Shown: positions 17,020-26,366, numbered from the stretch's first letter. The stretch is 64,000 nucleotides of DNA from Simiduia curdlanivorans (GCF_030409605.1 NZ_JAUFQG010000004.1:434001-498000); one strand, 5' to 3'. The notes: generated by a model not told the origin, from the sequence alone. Numbers and translations: made by a program.

Positions 17020-19074
17020 ATGAGCAAAAGCCCAGCAAATCTAATCGCCAACTTAAAGGATTTCTTGCCCGGTTATATCTACCGCTGCAGGGCCGACGCC
17101 GATTTTACCTTATTGGAAAGCAATGGTCAGATCGAAGCCGTTACCGGCTATCAGGCCACAGACTTTCTCGACGGCACCTGTAGTTTTATTAGCATCATCC
17201 ACCCAGACGATCTGATCTTGGTCAACCAGCGCATCAAACAAGCCCTCGCCGACCACACCAACTTTCAAATTGAATACCGCATTATCGACAAATTCGGCCA
17301 GGTTCGATGGGTGTGGGAGACCGGCTGCACACTCGGCAATGGCGAGATTTACGGCTTTATTAGCGATCAGCTACCCGGCTTGGGGCGTCAGCACCGGCTC
17401 AATGACGCGCAGCGTCGAGTGGTGGCCGTGGCCAGCTCGGGTGCCGTTTCCGCGGGCGACGAAAAAGCCGTGGCCGAGGCTATTTGCCAACACTGTACCC
17501 AGTGGCTAGGCGTTGAGCGCACCAGTGTCTGGCTGTTCGACGACAGCCAAACCCGGCTTGACCTAGTGACCTTACACCTCAAATCCAGCAACCAATATTG
17601 CACCGGTCCATCGCTCAAACGCGAACAATACCCCGCCTACTTCGACGCCCTAATCACCGGCCGCGCTATCGATGCCAGCGACGCGGCAACCGACCCAAGA
17701 ACGTCGGAGTTCGCCCAGGGGTATCTGGATGTATTAGGTATAGATGCCATGCTCGATGCTGCGATTCGCAACGGCGACCAGATCATCGGTGTGGTCTGCT
17801 GCGAAGCCGTGGGCGAGCACCGACAGTGGAGCCTCGACGATATTAATTTTGTCGCCGAATTGGCCGATCAGTTCTCTCAAACCCTGAGCAATAAAGAGCG
17901 TTTAAAAGCCCGCTATCTCGCCATTAAGGCGCAGGCCGCGAACGATGCCAAAAGCCGCTTTCTCGCTACCATCAGCCACGAAATTCGCACCCCGCTCAAC
18001 GGTGTACTCGGCATGGCTGAGCTGCTGATCGACTCGCCGCTAAACGCAGAGCAGCAAGACATTGTTGCAACACTACAAAGCTCTGGACAGCTACTTTTAT
18101 CGGTGATCAACGATGTGTTGGATTACTCAAAAATTGAAGCGGGAAAATTTGAGATAGTGTCCTCGCCGGTCGATTTAAAACGCTTGCTACGACAAATGAC
18201 GTCACTGTTTCAGTACGCAGCCCAACAAAAAAATCTGGACTTAATCGTTGAAATTGAAACCGAGCTACCGCCGCTGTTGCTAGATGCGAGCCGGCTACAG
18301 CAGGTCATCGCCAACCTGCTTAGCAACGCCATAAAATTCTCTCAGCGCGGCAAAATTGCGCTGCGCCAATCCGCTAGCGACAACACGCTGATGGTCGACG
18401 TGATAGACCAAGGCTGCGGTATTAGCGACGATCTCAAGGCGCGGCTGTTTCAACCCTTCGAACAGGAAATTCGCGACCATCAACAGGAAAAAACTCAGGG
18501 CACAGGCCTCGGGCTCGCCATATCCAAGCGTATTGTCGAAGCCATGGGTGGCAACATTTTGGTGACCAGCAGCCTCGGAGCCGGCTCTACCTTCCACATC
18601 CAACTGCCGCTCACGCCAGCACCGACAATTGCGCCTAGCACCCACGCGACTGCTCCCATAATTGCACTGGAAAAACCTCTAAACGCACTCTGCGTTTGGG
18701 TGGCGGAAGACAATTTAGTGAATCAACGGGTTATCGAAGGTCTGCTCAAACGGCTAGGCATTGAACCCGCAGTTTTTGCCAACGGGCAGCTACTGCTAGA
18801 TGCCTTGGCGCAAGCGGAGGCACTACCGGATATTATTCTGATGGATTGTGAAATGCCGGTACTGGATGGCTTGAGCGCCACCCGGCAAATTAAAAGCAAT
18901 GCCAACTGGATTGGCATTCCAATTATCGCACTCACCGCACACGCACTTACCGACTATCGCGATAAAACCAGAGCCGCCGGCATGGACGGCTATTTAACCA
19001 AACCCATTCAGCCCGAAACGCTCAAGTCGGCGCTGGAAACGACGCGCGCAGCAGTAAGCAGGCAAGGTTTATAA
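17020..19074 (+). CDS. hybrid sensor histidine kinase (PAS-GAF-HisKA-HATPase-REC)
   Basis: A 684-residue cytoplasmic protein with no membrane segment. Order: PAS domain (~10-125, with the PAC-like YRIIDKFGQVRWVWETG), GAF domain (~140-290), HisKA with phospho-His320 (ATISHEIRTPLNGVLGMAE), HATPase_c (NLLSNAIKF; DQGCGIS; GTGLGLAISKRIVEAMGG) and a C-terminal receiver with phospho-Asp609 (ILMDCEMPVLDG) and Lys in YLTKPIQP. It would need an Hpt protein to pass phosphate on; the Hpt protein at 24554-24901 is a possible partner, which is inference. Ends 6 bases into the convergent ligase gene. Confidence 0.92.
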   Translation: MSKSPANLIANLKDFLPGYIYRCRADADFTLLESNGQIEAVTGYQATDFLDGTCSFISIIHPDDLILVNQRIKQALADHTNFQIEYRIIDKFGQVRWVWETGCTLGNGEIYGFISDQLPGLGRQHRLNDAQRRVVAVASSGAVSAGDEKAVAEAICQHCTQWLGVERTSVWLFDDSQTRLDLVTLHLKSSNQYCTGPSLKREQYPAYFDALITGRAIDASDAATDPRTSEFAQGYLDVLGIDAMLDAAIRNGDQIIGVVCCEAVGEHRQWSLDDINFVAELADQFSQTLSNKERLKARYLAIKAQAANDAKSRFLATISHEIRTPLNGVLGMAELLIDSPLNAEQQDIVATLQSSGQLLLSVINDVLDYSKIEAGKFEIVSSPVDLKRLLRQMTSLFQYAAQQKNLDLIVEIETELPPLLLDASRLQQVIANLLSNAIKFSQRGKIALRQSASDNTLMVDVIDQGCGISDDLKARLFQPFEQEIRDHQQEKTQGTGLGLAISKRIVEAMGGNILVTSSLGAGSTFHIQLPLTPAPTIAPSTHATAPIIALEKPLNALCVWVAEDNLVNQRVIEGLLKRLGIEPAVFANGQLLLDALAQAEALPDIILMDCEMPVLDGLSATRQIKSNANWIGIPIIALTAHALTDYRDKTRAAGMDGYLTKPIQPETLKSALETTRAAVSRQGL

Positions 19075-20715
19075 CAGCGAATCTTCAAACTGCACCGCCC
19101 GATCGGCCATTTTATCGAGCAGATAAACAAAGCGCTCCTCGATAACGCCGCGTTTAATTTTTAAGGTTGGCGTCAACAAACCATTCTCGATAGTCCAAGG
19201 CTCTTGCATCACTATAAAGCCGGCCAATTTTTCATGGGATTCCAGCTCGGCATTAAATTCAGCTAAAGATTGTTCGAGCGAATGTGCCAGTTCCTCTCTA
19301 GGCGCGGCACGCCCCGCGTCGGTCAACACCACCAAGGCAACCGGTGCCGGACGGCCAACCCCCATCACGCAAGATTGCTCGACCCAGTGATTGCGTGCAA
19401 TTAAGTTTTCAATGGGCGCTGGCGCCACATATTTTCCCTTTGCGGTTTTAAATTGCTCCTTCAAACGGCCGACAATTTTGTAGGCGCCATCAGCCGTTTG
19501 CGTGCCGCGATCGCCGGTTTTAAACCAGCCGTCAACGAAGGACTCCGCCGTTGCCTCTGGGTTGTTGTAGTACTGGGTAAACACCGCCTCGCCGCGAATT
19601 TGCACCTCGTCGTTTTCGCCCAAACGCATCTCCACACAAGCCACCGGCACGCCAATGGTGCCGATGCGTTTTTCGCTATAGGGCAAATTAGAGCAAGACA
19701 TACCCGCCGTTTCGGTCATGCCCCAGCCCTCGGCAATGGGCATGCCTAAGCGCGCGTACCAGTGCAACATATCCGGCGCAATAGGCGCGGAGCCAGAACC
19801 AAATACCCGACACTTATCTAAGCCTAAACCGGCGCGAACTTTTCTCGCCACCAACTTACCGAGCAAAGGAATGCGCAATAAGCGCTGTAATTTTTGATCT
19901 GGCATCTTGGCTAAAATGCCGACCTGAAACTTGGTCCACAGACGGGGCACAGAGATGAAAAACGTCGGCCGCGCATGCTTTACATCGTCGACAAAGGTTG
20001 CCAAAGACTCGACGAAAAAAATTTCCACGCCGGAGTAGAGTGACATCAATTCGAGCACACAGCGCTCGGTGATATGCGCCAGCGGTAGATAAGACATGCA
20101 GCGATCGGTCACCTGCCACGTCACTTGCGCTGCCGAGGTATAGCTCGACGAGGCCACATTGCGGCAGGTTAACACCACACCTTTGGGGCGGCCGGTCGAG
20201 CCAGAGGTGTAAACCAAGGTAAAAATGTCATCGGGCTGCTGGGTCGGCAACTGGCCGAGCGGCTCATAGGTGTCCAACCAAGTTTGCCAGTGCGCAGTGG
20301 CATCGGCCGTTGGATAGGGAAAAGCAATGCGCAAAACCGACGCAGGTATAGCGTTATTGGCTGGCATACAATCGTCTAGCTTACCTAAAAAAACCGCGCG
20401 AGCAGCGCTGTGCTCTAACACATAGGCAATGGTGTCTTCGCCCGCCGTAGAATAAATAGGCACGCTCACCATACCGGCCATCATGATGGCGAGGTCGGCA
20501 ACAAACCACTCGGCAGAATTTTTCGCAAGAATGGCTACTTTATCGCCGGGCTGAAACTGACTGATCAGTCCTGCGGCAATTCTGCGCGCCTGGCTATCCA
20601 CATCCGCCCAAGTCCACTGCGTCCACTGGCGCTCGATCGGCTGGTTCAAATAGATTCTGTTGGGGTGCTCGGCAACCCGGGCCGTGAATTGCGCTAGCGG
20701 TAAGAGATATTCCAT
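19069..20715 (-). CDS. AMP-dependent long-chain acyl-CoA synthetase/ligase
   Basis: A 548-residue adenylate-forming enzyme. The AMP-binding P-loop LVYTSGSTGRPKGVVLT is intact, followed by RCMSYLPLAHITER, the A5-type GWGMTETAG, and the hinge region WFKTGDRG..YKIVGRLKEQFKTAKGKYVAP with the catalytic Lys region. The last motifs (FKTAKGKYVAPAPIE) place it with the FadD15/long-chain fatty acyl-CoA ligase family rather than acetyl-CoA synthetases. Substrate is presumably a long-chain fatty acid. Convergent with the sensor kinase, divergent from the phosphoesterase gene. Confidence 0.9.
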   Translation of the reverse strand: MEYLLPLAQFTARVAEHPNRIYLNQPIERQWTQWTWADVDSQARRIAAGLISQFQPGDKVAILAKNSAEWFVADLAIMMAGMVSVPIYSTAGEDTIAYVLEHSAARAVFLGKLDDCMPANNAIPASVLRIAFPYPTADATAHWQTWLDTYEPLGQLPTQQPDDIFTLVYTSGSTGRPKGVVLTCRNVASSSYTSAAQVTWQVTDRCMSYLPLAHITERCVLELMSLYSGVEIFFVESLATFVDDVKHARPTFFISVPRLWTKFQVGILAKMPDQKLQRLLRIPLLGKLVARKVRAGLGLDKCRVFGSGSAPIAPDMLHWYARLGMPIAEGWGMTETAGMSCSNLPYSEKRIGTIGVPVACVEMRLGENDEVQIRGEAVFTQYYNNPEATAESFVDGWFKTGDRGTQTADGAYKIVGRLKEQFKTAKGKYVAPAPIENLIARNHWVEQSCVMGVGRPAPVALVVLTDAGRAAPREELAHSLEQSLAEFNAELESHEKLAGFIVMQEPWTIENGLLTPTLKIKRGVIEERFVYLLDKMADRAVQFEDSLL

Positions 20716-20906
20716 AAGCTCGCCTGACAGTGATTATTTTTATTTATGCATCGCCAAATGTGCCATAGATAGCCGATAAAACAAACCAACAAACGATTGC
20801 CTGCGCCACAAGGGCGCTAAAAATTTCATCTTTTTGCCACAAAAGTGCGACACAACGGTCATTTTTGTCGCACACCATACAGCTCATCCACTGTGGAAAA
20901 TTAAAG

Positions 20907-21689
20907 ATGACTAAGCAGTTTCGCACGTTATTTTTATCCGACATTCACTTGGGCTCTCGACACTGTAACGCAAGGTTATTACTCGAGACCCTTAGCAAGG
21001 TCAAAGCCGACACGATTTACTTGCTCGGCGACATTGTCGACCTTTGGGAGCTCAAGAAAAACCACCACTGGCACAGCACCCACACCGCTGTGCTTAATCA
21101 CTTTAAAAACCTCGCCCAACAAGGGGTTCGCATCGTCTACGTGCCAGGCAATCACGACGCACCTTTGCGCCAGCACTGTGGAGTTTTCCCACCCGGCATA
21201 GAAATATGCCGAGAGACCGAGCACCGCACCAAGCGCAACCAGCGGCTACTGTTAATACACGGCGATTGTTTCGATAACGCCTTGTACTGCGCACCTTGGC
21301 TCTACTGGCTCGGCGATCGAGCCTACGACCTGCTGCTTTACATCAATCGCCACTACGCGCGCCTGAGCTTTTGGCGCGGCAAGCCTTATCGATCGCTCGC
21401 GGGATTCGTCAAACAGCGCTTTCACAAAAGCCAACAACTGCTGCAAACCTATCGCCAACTGGCACTACAACACGCCCAAGACCGAGGCTTCGACGGCATT
21501 GTCTGCGGCCACATTCACCACCCGGAACTCTTTCACCAAGCCAAGCACAGCTACGCTAACTGCGGCGACTGGATAGAGAGCTACACCCTGCTGGCGGAAG
21601 ACCAAGCGGGCAATCTGCACCTGCTCGACGCCAGTCAGCTTAACCAAGCCGACGAGCGCGCCGACGAGGCCTTGGCGCAAGTTGCCTAA
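20907..21689 (+). CDS. UDP-2,3-diacylglucosamine diphosphatase-like metallophosphoesterase (LpxH family)
   Basis: The 260-residue protein has all calcineurin-like metal-binding motifs in order: SDIHLGS, GDIVDLWE, GNHD, HGD and GHIHHPE. The DLWE variant and the overall layout match the LpxH-like COG2908 group, which hydrolyses UDP-2,3-diacylglucosamine in lipid A synthesis; many genomes also carry a second paralogue of unclear substrate, so the lipid A role is not certain. The frame starts upstream at 20865, but the ATG at 20907 directly before the conserved FRTLFLSDIH segment, with GGAA upstream, is the better start. Confidence 0.86.
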   Translation: MTKQFRTLFLSDIHLGSRHCNARLLLETLSKVKADTIYLLGDIVDLWELKKNHHWHSTHTAVLNHFKNLAQQGVRIVYVPGNHDAPLRQHCGVFPPGIEICRETEHRTKRNQRLLLIHGDCFDNALYCAPWLYWLGDRAYDLLLYINRHYARLSFWRGKPYRSLAGFVKQRFHKSQQLLQTYRQLALQHAQDRGFDGIVCGHIHHPELFHQAKHSYANCGDWIESYTLLAEDQAGNLHLLDASQLNQADERADEALAQVA

Positions 21690-21848
21690 GCCGGAAGCCT
21701 AGCGGCAAGTTAACAGGTAAGGGCGGGGTAAATTGCTGATCAAAAAAACGGCAATACCGCCGTAAATGTCGTGCCTTTCGCAAAACTCATAGGTACAATG
21801 CGTCCCTTTTTCTCGACCACTCTACGTGAACAGAACTGGGGAGTAAGT

Positions 21849-22343
21849 ATGAAGCCGCTCATTGGTATTATTATGGGTTCCACCTCCGATTGGGACACCA
21901 TGAGCCACGCCGCTGACACCTTGACCAAATTGGGCATTCCCCATGAAGTCGAAGTAGTGTCTGCCCACCGCACCCCAGACAAGCTATTTGCCTATGCCGA
22001 AGCCGCCGAAGCGCGCGGCCTAGAAGCCATTATCGCCGGCGCCGGCGGCGCTGCACATTTGCCCGGCATGGTGGCCGCCAAAACACCACTACCGGTGCTC
22101 GGCGTTCCGGTGCAATCAAAAGCGCTCAATGGCATGGACTCTCTGCTCTCTATTGTGCAAATGCCCGCTGGCATTCCGGTCGGTACCTTGGCCATTGGCC
22201 GAGCTGGTGCCACCAATGCCGCGCTCCTGGCCGCTGCCATGCTCGGCAACAAGTACCCCGAATACCGGAAAGCCGTGGTTGCCTTCCGCCAGGCGCAAAC
22301 CGACACAGTATTAGCAAAAGCGGACCCTCGGGAGCACAACTGA
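21849..22343 (+). CDS. purE: N5-carboxyaminoimidazole ribonucleotide mutase
   Basis: The 164-residue enzyme moves the carboxyl group of N5-CAIR to give CAIR in purine synthesis. Family signatures: IIMGSTSDWDTM, VVSAHRTPDKLF, AGAGGAAHLPGMVAAKTPLPVLGVPV, and ATNAALLAAAML. The frame is open to 21771, but ATG 21849, preceded by GGGGAG at the right distance, matches the family N-terminus. TACAAT at 21794-21799 could be its -10 box, though I find no good -35. purK starts on the last base of its stop. Confidence 0.96.
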   Translation: MKPLIGIIMGSTSDWDTMSHAADTLTKLGIPHEVEVVSAHRTPDKLFAYAEAAEARGLEAIIAGAGGAAHLPGMVAAKTPLPVLGVPVQSKALNGMDSLLSIVQMPAGIPVGTLAIGRAGATNAALLAAAMLGNKYPEYRKAVVAFRQAQTDTVLAKADPREHN

Positions 22344-23434
22344 TGAAGATTGGCGTTTTAGGTGGCGGACAACTGGCGCGCATGATCGCACTTGCAGGCG
22401 TGCCTCTGGGCTATTCCTTCGTGGTGCTCGATCCCTCTAGCGACGCCTGCGCCACCGAAGCCGCCGACTTGATTCAAGGTGCCTATGACGACACAGCCGC
22501 GCTGGATAAGCTAGCAGCCGTGGCGGATGTGATCACCTACGAATTTGAAAACGTGCCGCAAGCCAGCGCCCGCTACCTAGCCACGAAACGCCCGGTTTAC
22601 CCCGCCGCCGATGTGCTTCATGTGGCGCAAGATCGGCTCAACGAAAAAACCTTGTTTACCCAGCTCGGCATCCAAACACCACCCTATGCGGCCGTAAACT
22701 CGCTCATCGAACTGCAGGACGCGGTTAACAGCATCGGCCTACCCGCGGTATTAAAGACGCGCACTCAAGGCTACGACGGCAAGGGCCAGGCAGTGATTAA
22801 AACCCAGGCCGAAATGGCTAACGCCTGGGCCAGCATTGGCGAGGTACCGGCTATCCTCGAAGGGTTTATCGCCTTCGATCGAGAGATTTCTATGATCGCT
22901 GTGCGCAATACAGCGGGGGAGATTCGCTATTACCCTGTGTCAGAAAATCAACATGCCGACGGCATCTTGCGCGTCGCAAGGGCTAAACCCGGCGATGCCA
23001 TTACACCTATCGCGCAGCGTTACACGCACAAGCTGCTAGAACACCTAGATTACGTGGGCGTTATCGCAGTGGAATATTTCCAGCGCGGAGAGCAGCTGCT
23101 GGCCAACGAATTCGCACCGAGGGTACACAACTCCGGCCACTGGACCATCGAAGGCGCCGAGTGCAGCCAGTTCGAAAACCACGTGCGCGCCGTTGCCAAC
23201 CAGCCACTGGGCAACACCGCCGCGCTTGGCCACGCCGCCATGGTCAACCTGATTGGCGACCTACCCAGCCAAGCCGAAGTGATGACAATTGCCGATACCC
23301 ACCCCCATTTTTACGGCAAAGCACCAAGACCTGGGCGCAAAGTTGCACACGTGGGGATTAGATCACAATCAGCGCAGGCACTTGAGGCTACAATCGCGCA
23401 GGTGAATAAACTTAAAGGCGCAACAGGCGCTTAA
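22343..23434 (+). CDS. purK: N5-carboxyaminoimidazole ribonucleotide synthase
   Basis: The 363-residue ATP-grasp enzyme carboxylates AIR with bicarbonate and ATP, supplying PurE. It starts MKIGVLGGGQLARMIALAG, has the ATP-grasp core (VLKTRTQGYDGKGQ, ILEGFIAFDREISMIAVR, GVIAVEYF) and FAPRVHNSGHWTIEGAECSQFENHVRA near the C-terminus. Overlap with purE is TGATG, so translation is coupled. A 9-bp hairpin follows 26 bases after its stop. Confidence 0.96.
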   Translation: MKIGVLGGGQLARMIALAGVPLGYSFVVLDPSSDACATEAADLIQGAYDDTAALDKLAAVADVITYEFENVPQASARYLATKRPVYPAADVLHVAQDRLNEKTLFTQLGIQTPPYAAVNSLIELQDAVNSIGLPAVLKTRTQGYDGKGQAVIKTQAEMANAWASIGEVPAILEGFIAFDREISMIAVRNTAGEIRYYPVSENQHADGILRVARAKPGDAITPIAQRYTHKLLEHLDYVGVIAVEYFQRGEQLLANEFAPRVHNSGHWTIEGAECSQFENHVRAVANQPLGNTAALGHAAMVNLIGDLPSQAEVMTIADTHPHFYGKAPRPGRKVAHVGIRSQSAQALEATIAQVNKLKGATGA

Positions 23435-23459
23435 AGCCCACCCACACAACCCACCTTGA

Positions 23460-23483
23460 TAGCGATGGCACTCACCATCGCTA
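23460..23483 (+). terminator. hairpin downstream of purEK
   Basis: TAGCGATGG / CCATCGCTA, a perfect 9-bp stem around a 6-base loop. The following sequence is AT-rich but has no T run, so it may be a Rho-assisted or mRNA-stabilising hairpin rather than a strong intrinsic terminator. Confidence 0.4.
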
Positions 23484-23537
23484 GCCGCTTAAATATACTT
23501 CAACTTCCGCAGGGACGCATTCAACCAAGAGAGTGAC

Positions 23538-23978
23538 ATGCGCGTCTTTTTGTTCGTTTTATTTGTTCTATTTCTATGCGTTAGCCTAGGTGCGAACGCC
23601 AAAACTCGGCAATATGGCAATGCCAGCGTCAGCGAAATTGTCAGTATTTACGATGGCGACACCTTCACGGTAAACATTGACGAGTGGCCCTCGATTGTCG
23701 GCCAGCGCATTAGTGTTCGCATTGCCGGCATCGACACACCAGAAATGCGCGGCCGCTGCGAAGAGGAAAAAACCAAGGCGCGGCAAGCCAAGCAATTTAC
23801 CGTTGCTGCGCTACGCAACGCCAGCCGCATCGAGCTCAAAAACCTGCAACGGGATAAATATTTTCGCCTGTTGTCAGATGTTTATATAGACGGCGAAAAT
23901 TTAGCGCAACAACTATTAAACCAAGGCTTTGCTGTACCTTACAGCGGCTACACGAAAATTAATTGGTGCAATTACTAA
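23538..23978 (+). CDS. secreted staphylococcal-nuclease-like (thermonuclease) protein
   Basis: A 146-residue protein with a signal peptide (FLFVLFVLFLCVSLGANA) and one SNase OB-fold domain. The calcium and catalytic elements are visible: YDGDTFTV, RIAGIDTPEMRGRC (Arg and Glu/Asp ligands) and RDKYFRLLSDVYIDG carrying the second catalytic Arg, followed by LAQQLLNQGFAVPY. It should cleave DNA or RNA outside the cytoplasm. Single gene after purEK with its own upstream gap of ~100 bases. Two cysteines flank the active region (RGRC, NWCNY) and may pair. Confidence 0.87.
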   Translation: MRVFLFVLFVLFLCVSLGANAKTRQYGNASVSEIVSIYDGDTFTVNIDEWPSIVGQRISVRIAGIDTPEMRGRCEEEKTKARQAKQFTVAALRNASRIELKNLQRDKYFRLLSDVYIDGENLAQQLLNQGFAVPYSGYTKINWCNY

Positions 23979-24053
23979 AATCTAGCCACGGTTAATAACA
24001 GCGACTAGTGTTAACAGAGCAACCGGTGTTCAACAAAAACAGGCAAACCTAAA

Positions 24054-24527
24054 TTGAACTATTGGCTTTTCAAAACCGAACCCGACGACATCAGCCTGGA
24101 CGATATAAAAGCGGCTAAGACAAAAGGCCTGCGCTGGGACGGGATTCGCAATTTTCAGGCGCGAAATTTCTTGCGCGATCAACTCGCCGTCGGCGACGGT
24201 GTGTTTATCTATCACAGCCAATGCAAAACCGTGGGCATTGTTGGCACGGCAGAAGTCACGCGCGCGGCCTATGCCGACCCGGCGCAATTCGATAAAGACA
24301 GCAAGTATTTTGACGCCAAGGCGACAACTGACGTGCCACGCTGGTTTTGCGTTGACATTCGCTACACAGGAACACTTAAAAAGCCGTTACTCTTAAGCCA
24401 GCTAAAAGCCGACCCGAGATTGAGCGATATGGTTTTAATCAAACAAGGTCGACTGTCGATACAACCGGTAACACAGCAAGAGTGGCGCTATCTTCACACC
24501 TTAGCGCAAACTGAAACCGAGTCCTAG
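24054..24527 (+). CDS. EVE-domain protein
   Basis: The 157-residue protein is a complete stand-alone EVE domain (PUA-like superfamily; YTH-related): NYWLFKTEPDDISLDDI, WDGIRNFQARNFLRD, GDGVFIYHSQCKTVGIVGTAEV, and a C-terminal PVTQQEWRYL. EVE domains are thought to bind modified bases in DNA or RNA; the ligand of this chromosomal, conserved type is not established. The start is TTG (LNYWLF aligns with the usual MNYWLF), with AGG upstream. Convergent with the Hpt gene (26-base gap). Confidence 0.85.
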   Translation: MNYWLFKTEPDDISLDDIKAAKTKGLRWDGIRNFQARNFLRDQLAVGDGVFIYHSQCKTVGIVGTAEVTRAAYADPAQFDKDSKYFDAKATTDVPRWFCVDIRYTGTLKKPLLLSQLKADPRLSDMVLIKQGRLSIQPVTQQEWRYLHTLAQTETES

Positions 24528-24553
24528 GCACACAAGTTTAGATGCGCTCGTGT

Positions 24554-24901
24554 TTAGGCACGCTCCAGAGCCGCAACAAAATCTGCCACCCGGCGTATTT
24601 CGGGCTCCAACCTGGGTAGCAGCTGATCGATGATAGCTTGCTGACCATTGCGGCCGGCGGACTCCAAGCCAGCGCAGATATCCGCGAGGGGATGAGCGCC
24701 AATTGTGCGCGCCGAAGATTTCAATTTGTGCGCCACAGCGCCAATGGCGACGGGGTCTTGCGCCGCCTGAAACTCTTGCAGGTAGGTGATGGTCACGGCA
24801 CAAAACTCATCCAAGATTCCCAGCCTGAGCTCCAAATCATCGCCGAATAAGGCCTCTAAAACCGCCATATCCAAGGGCAATTTGCCGTTCGCTTGAGTCA
24901 T
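24554..24901 (-). CDS. histidine phosphotransfer (Hpt) domain protein
   Basis: The 115-residue protein is a single Hpt four-helix domain. The motif around the phosphorylated histidine, AVAHKLKSSARTIGA (His58), is exact, and a conserved ICAGLESAGRNG follows. Free Hpt proteins shuttle phosphate between hybrid kinases and response regulators. The divergent neighbour is a REC-EAL regulator, a natural acceptor, and the hybrid kinase at 17020-19074 a possible donor; both links are inferred from position. Confidence 0.88.
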   Translation of the reverse strand: MTQANGKLPLDMAVLEALFGDDLELRLGILDEFCAVTITYLQEFQAAQDPVAIGAVAHKLKSSARTIGAHPLADICAGLESAGRNGQQAIIDQLLPRLEPEIRRVADFVAALERA

Positions 24902-25093
24902 TTGTAAGCCACCCTCACCAGATTTCGCACCATGAATATGAGCACTGCCAGCTCACCGTCTGCACACCCGCAAGCCCCATCAGCCGGCCAAGAGTAACAC
25001 GAATATTGCCATTGTTTGCTCGGCAATTTGGCACTCCAAGGATTTACCGTCCATACTCCTTTGACCCCCGCGCCCTAGGTATTAGCAGGTTTT

Positions 25094-26308
25094 ATGACCG
25101 TCGAAGAGCTGAAACAACTCACCTGCCTTATTGTCGATGACGATAGCTTTATGCTCAGCACGCTTTCGCTCGTGCTGAAGCAATTTGGCCTTAAGCAGGT
25201 ATTCCAAGCCGACAACGCCCAAGATGCGCTCAAGCTGATCGCCAACCGCAACAACCACATCGACATCGTGGTTAGCGACCTGAACATGCCGGAAATGGAT
25301 GGCATTCAACTGCTCAGGCACCTAGGCGCACTCGGCGTAAACCTAGGCGTTATTCTAGTCAGCGGCGAAGACCCTCGGCTGCTGGAGTCAGTGCAAAATC
25401 TCGGCAAACAATACCAGCTCAGGGTACTGGGCAGCATTTCGAAACCGGTAAAAAAAGATTTGCTCTTACAATACCTACTCGACTTTAGGCGCGAGGTAAA
25501 ACCATCGCCTCAAGGCCCCGCAACTATGGTGTTTGCCGACGAGCTGCAAGCGGCCATCATCAGCGAACTGATAGAAGTTTGGTACCAACCGCAAATTGAT
25601 GTCGCCACCTTTCAACTGGTCGGCATAGAGGCCCTAGCGCGCTGGCAGCACCCAGAAAAAGGCTTCATACCGCCCAATATTTTCATTGGCATTGCCGAGA
25701 AATACGGCATGATTCAGCAACTTACCGATAGCGTACTGAAACAGAGCATCAAGCAGATTAGCGAATGGAATAAAATGGGTTTTGACATTTCCCTGTCGGT
25801 GAACTTTTCCGCGTCTGGGCTTTGCCATTTAGACATACCTGAAGTGCTACACAGCACCTTGCGCAACTCCGGCCTCAGACCAGATCACCTCACCATCGAA
25901 GTCACAGAAAGCGCGCTACCAAAAGACACTAGCGCCACCCTCGACATTCTAACTCGCCTGAGATTGAAGGGCTTCGGCCTATCTATCGATGACTTTGGCA
26001 CGGGCTTTTCGTCCCTCGAACAGCTGCGCCTGATACCCTTTACCGAACTCAAAATTGACCGCTCCTTTGTGCACCACGCCTCCGACAACAAAGCCAGCCA
26101 AGCGATTTTAGAATCGAGTATTTCCCTCGCCAAGCGGCTCGCTATTCACTGCGTTGCCGAAGGTGTTGAAACCCAGGAAGATTGGGATTTAGTGGCGAGT
26201 TTGGGTTGCGATATTGTGCAGGGCTATTTTATTGCCAAACCCATGCCTGCCGCCGAGTTTGTGCCTTGGGTAAGGCAATACAGCAAAAAACACCGCGCTA
26301 AAAGCTAA
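25094..26308 (+). CDS. response regulator with EAL phosphodiesterase domain (REC-EAL)
   Basis: A 404-residue protein: receiver domain 1-130 with acidic pocket DDD (15-17), phospho-Asp62 (VVSDLNMPEMDG) and Lys in SISKPVKK; EAL domain from ~150 with EAL at 179-181 (GIEALARWQHP), SVNFSA, IEVTES, DDFGTGFSSL and KIDRSFV, i.e. all catalytic and metal ligands of an active c-di-GMP phosphodiesterase. Likely phosphorylated through the neighbouring Hpt protein. The stop codon lies within the CTAA duplicated by a 58-bp inverted-repeat element that begins at the next base. Confidence 0.92.
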   Translation: MTVEELKQLTCLIVDDDSFMLSTLSLVLKQFGLKQVFQADNAQDALKLIANRNNHIDIVVSDLNMPEMDGIQLLRHLGALGVNLGVILVSGEDPRLLESVQNLGKQYQLRVLGSISKPVKKDLLLQYLLDFRREVKPSPQGPATMVFADELQAAIISELIEVWYQPQIDVATFQLVGIEALARWQHPEKGFIPPNIFIGIAEKYGMIQQLTDSVLKQSIKQISEWNKMGFDISLSVNFSASGLCHLDIPEVLHSTLRNSGLRPDHLTIEVTESALPKDTSATLDILTRLRLKGFGLSIDDFGTGFSSLEQLRLIPFTELKIDRSFVHHASDNKASQAILESSISLAKRLAIHCVAEGVETQEDWDLVASLGCDIVQGYFIAKPMPAAEFVPWVRQYSKKHRAKS

Positions 26309-26366
26309 GGAACCTCTGAATAACTCTGGTACCGCTCTGCGTGACCTGTAGCTATTCAGAGGTTCC
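26309..26366. mobile_element. 58-bp mini inverted-repeat element with CTAA target duplication
   Basis: A perfect 14-bp terminal inverted repeat (GGAACCTCTGAATA / TATTCAGAGGTTCC) encloses 30 bases. CTAA stands directly on both sides (26305-26308 and 26367-26370), as expected of a 4-bp target duplication. The left 33 bases closely match the left end of the 263-bp element at 49630. CTAR duplications and the TIR style fit IS5-family transposition, so this looks like an internally deleted, non-autonomous remnant. It now stands between convergent genes and could serve as a bidirectional hairpin terminator. Confidence 0.75.

Noticed and set aside
21721..21848. AGGGCGGGG-like stretch before purE as a possible FMN riboswitch
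   Set aside because: It lacks the later conserved RFN segments and lies before purE, not a riboflavin gene.
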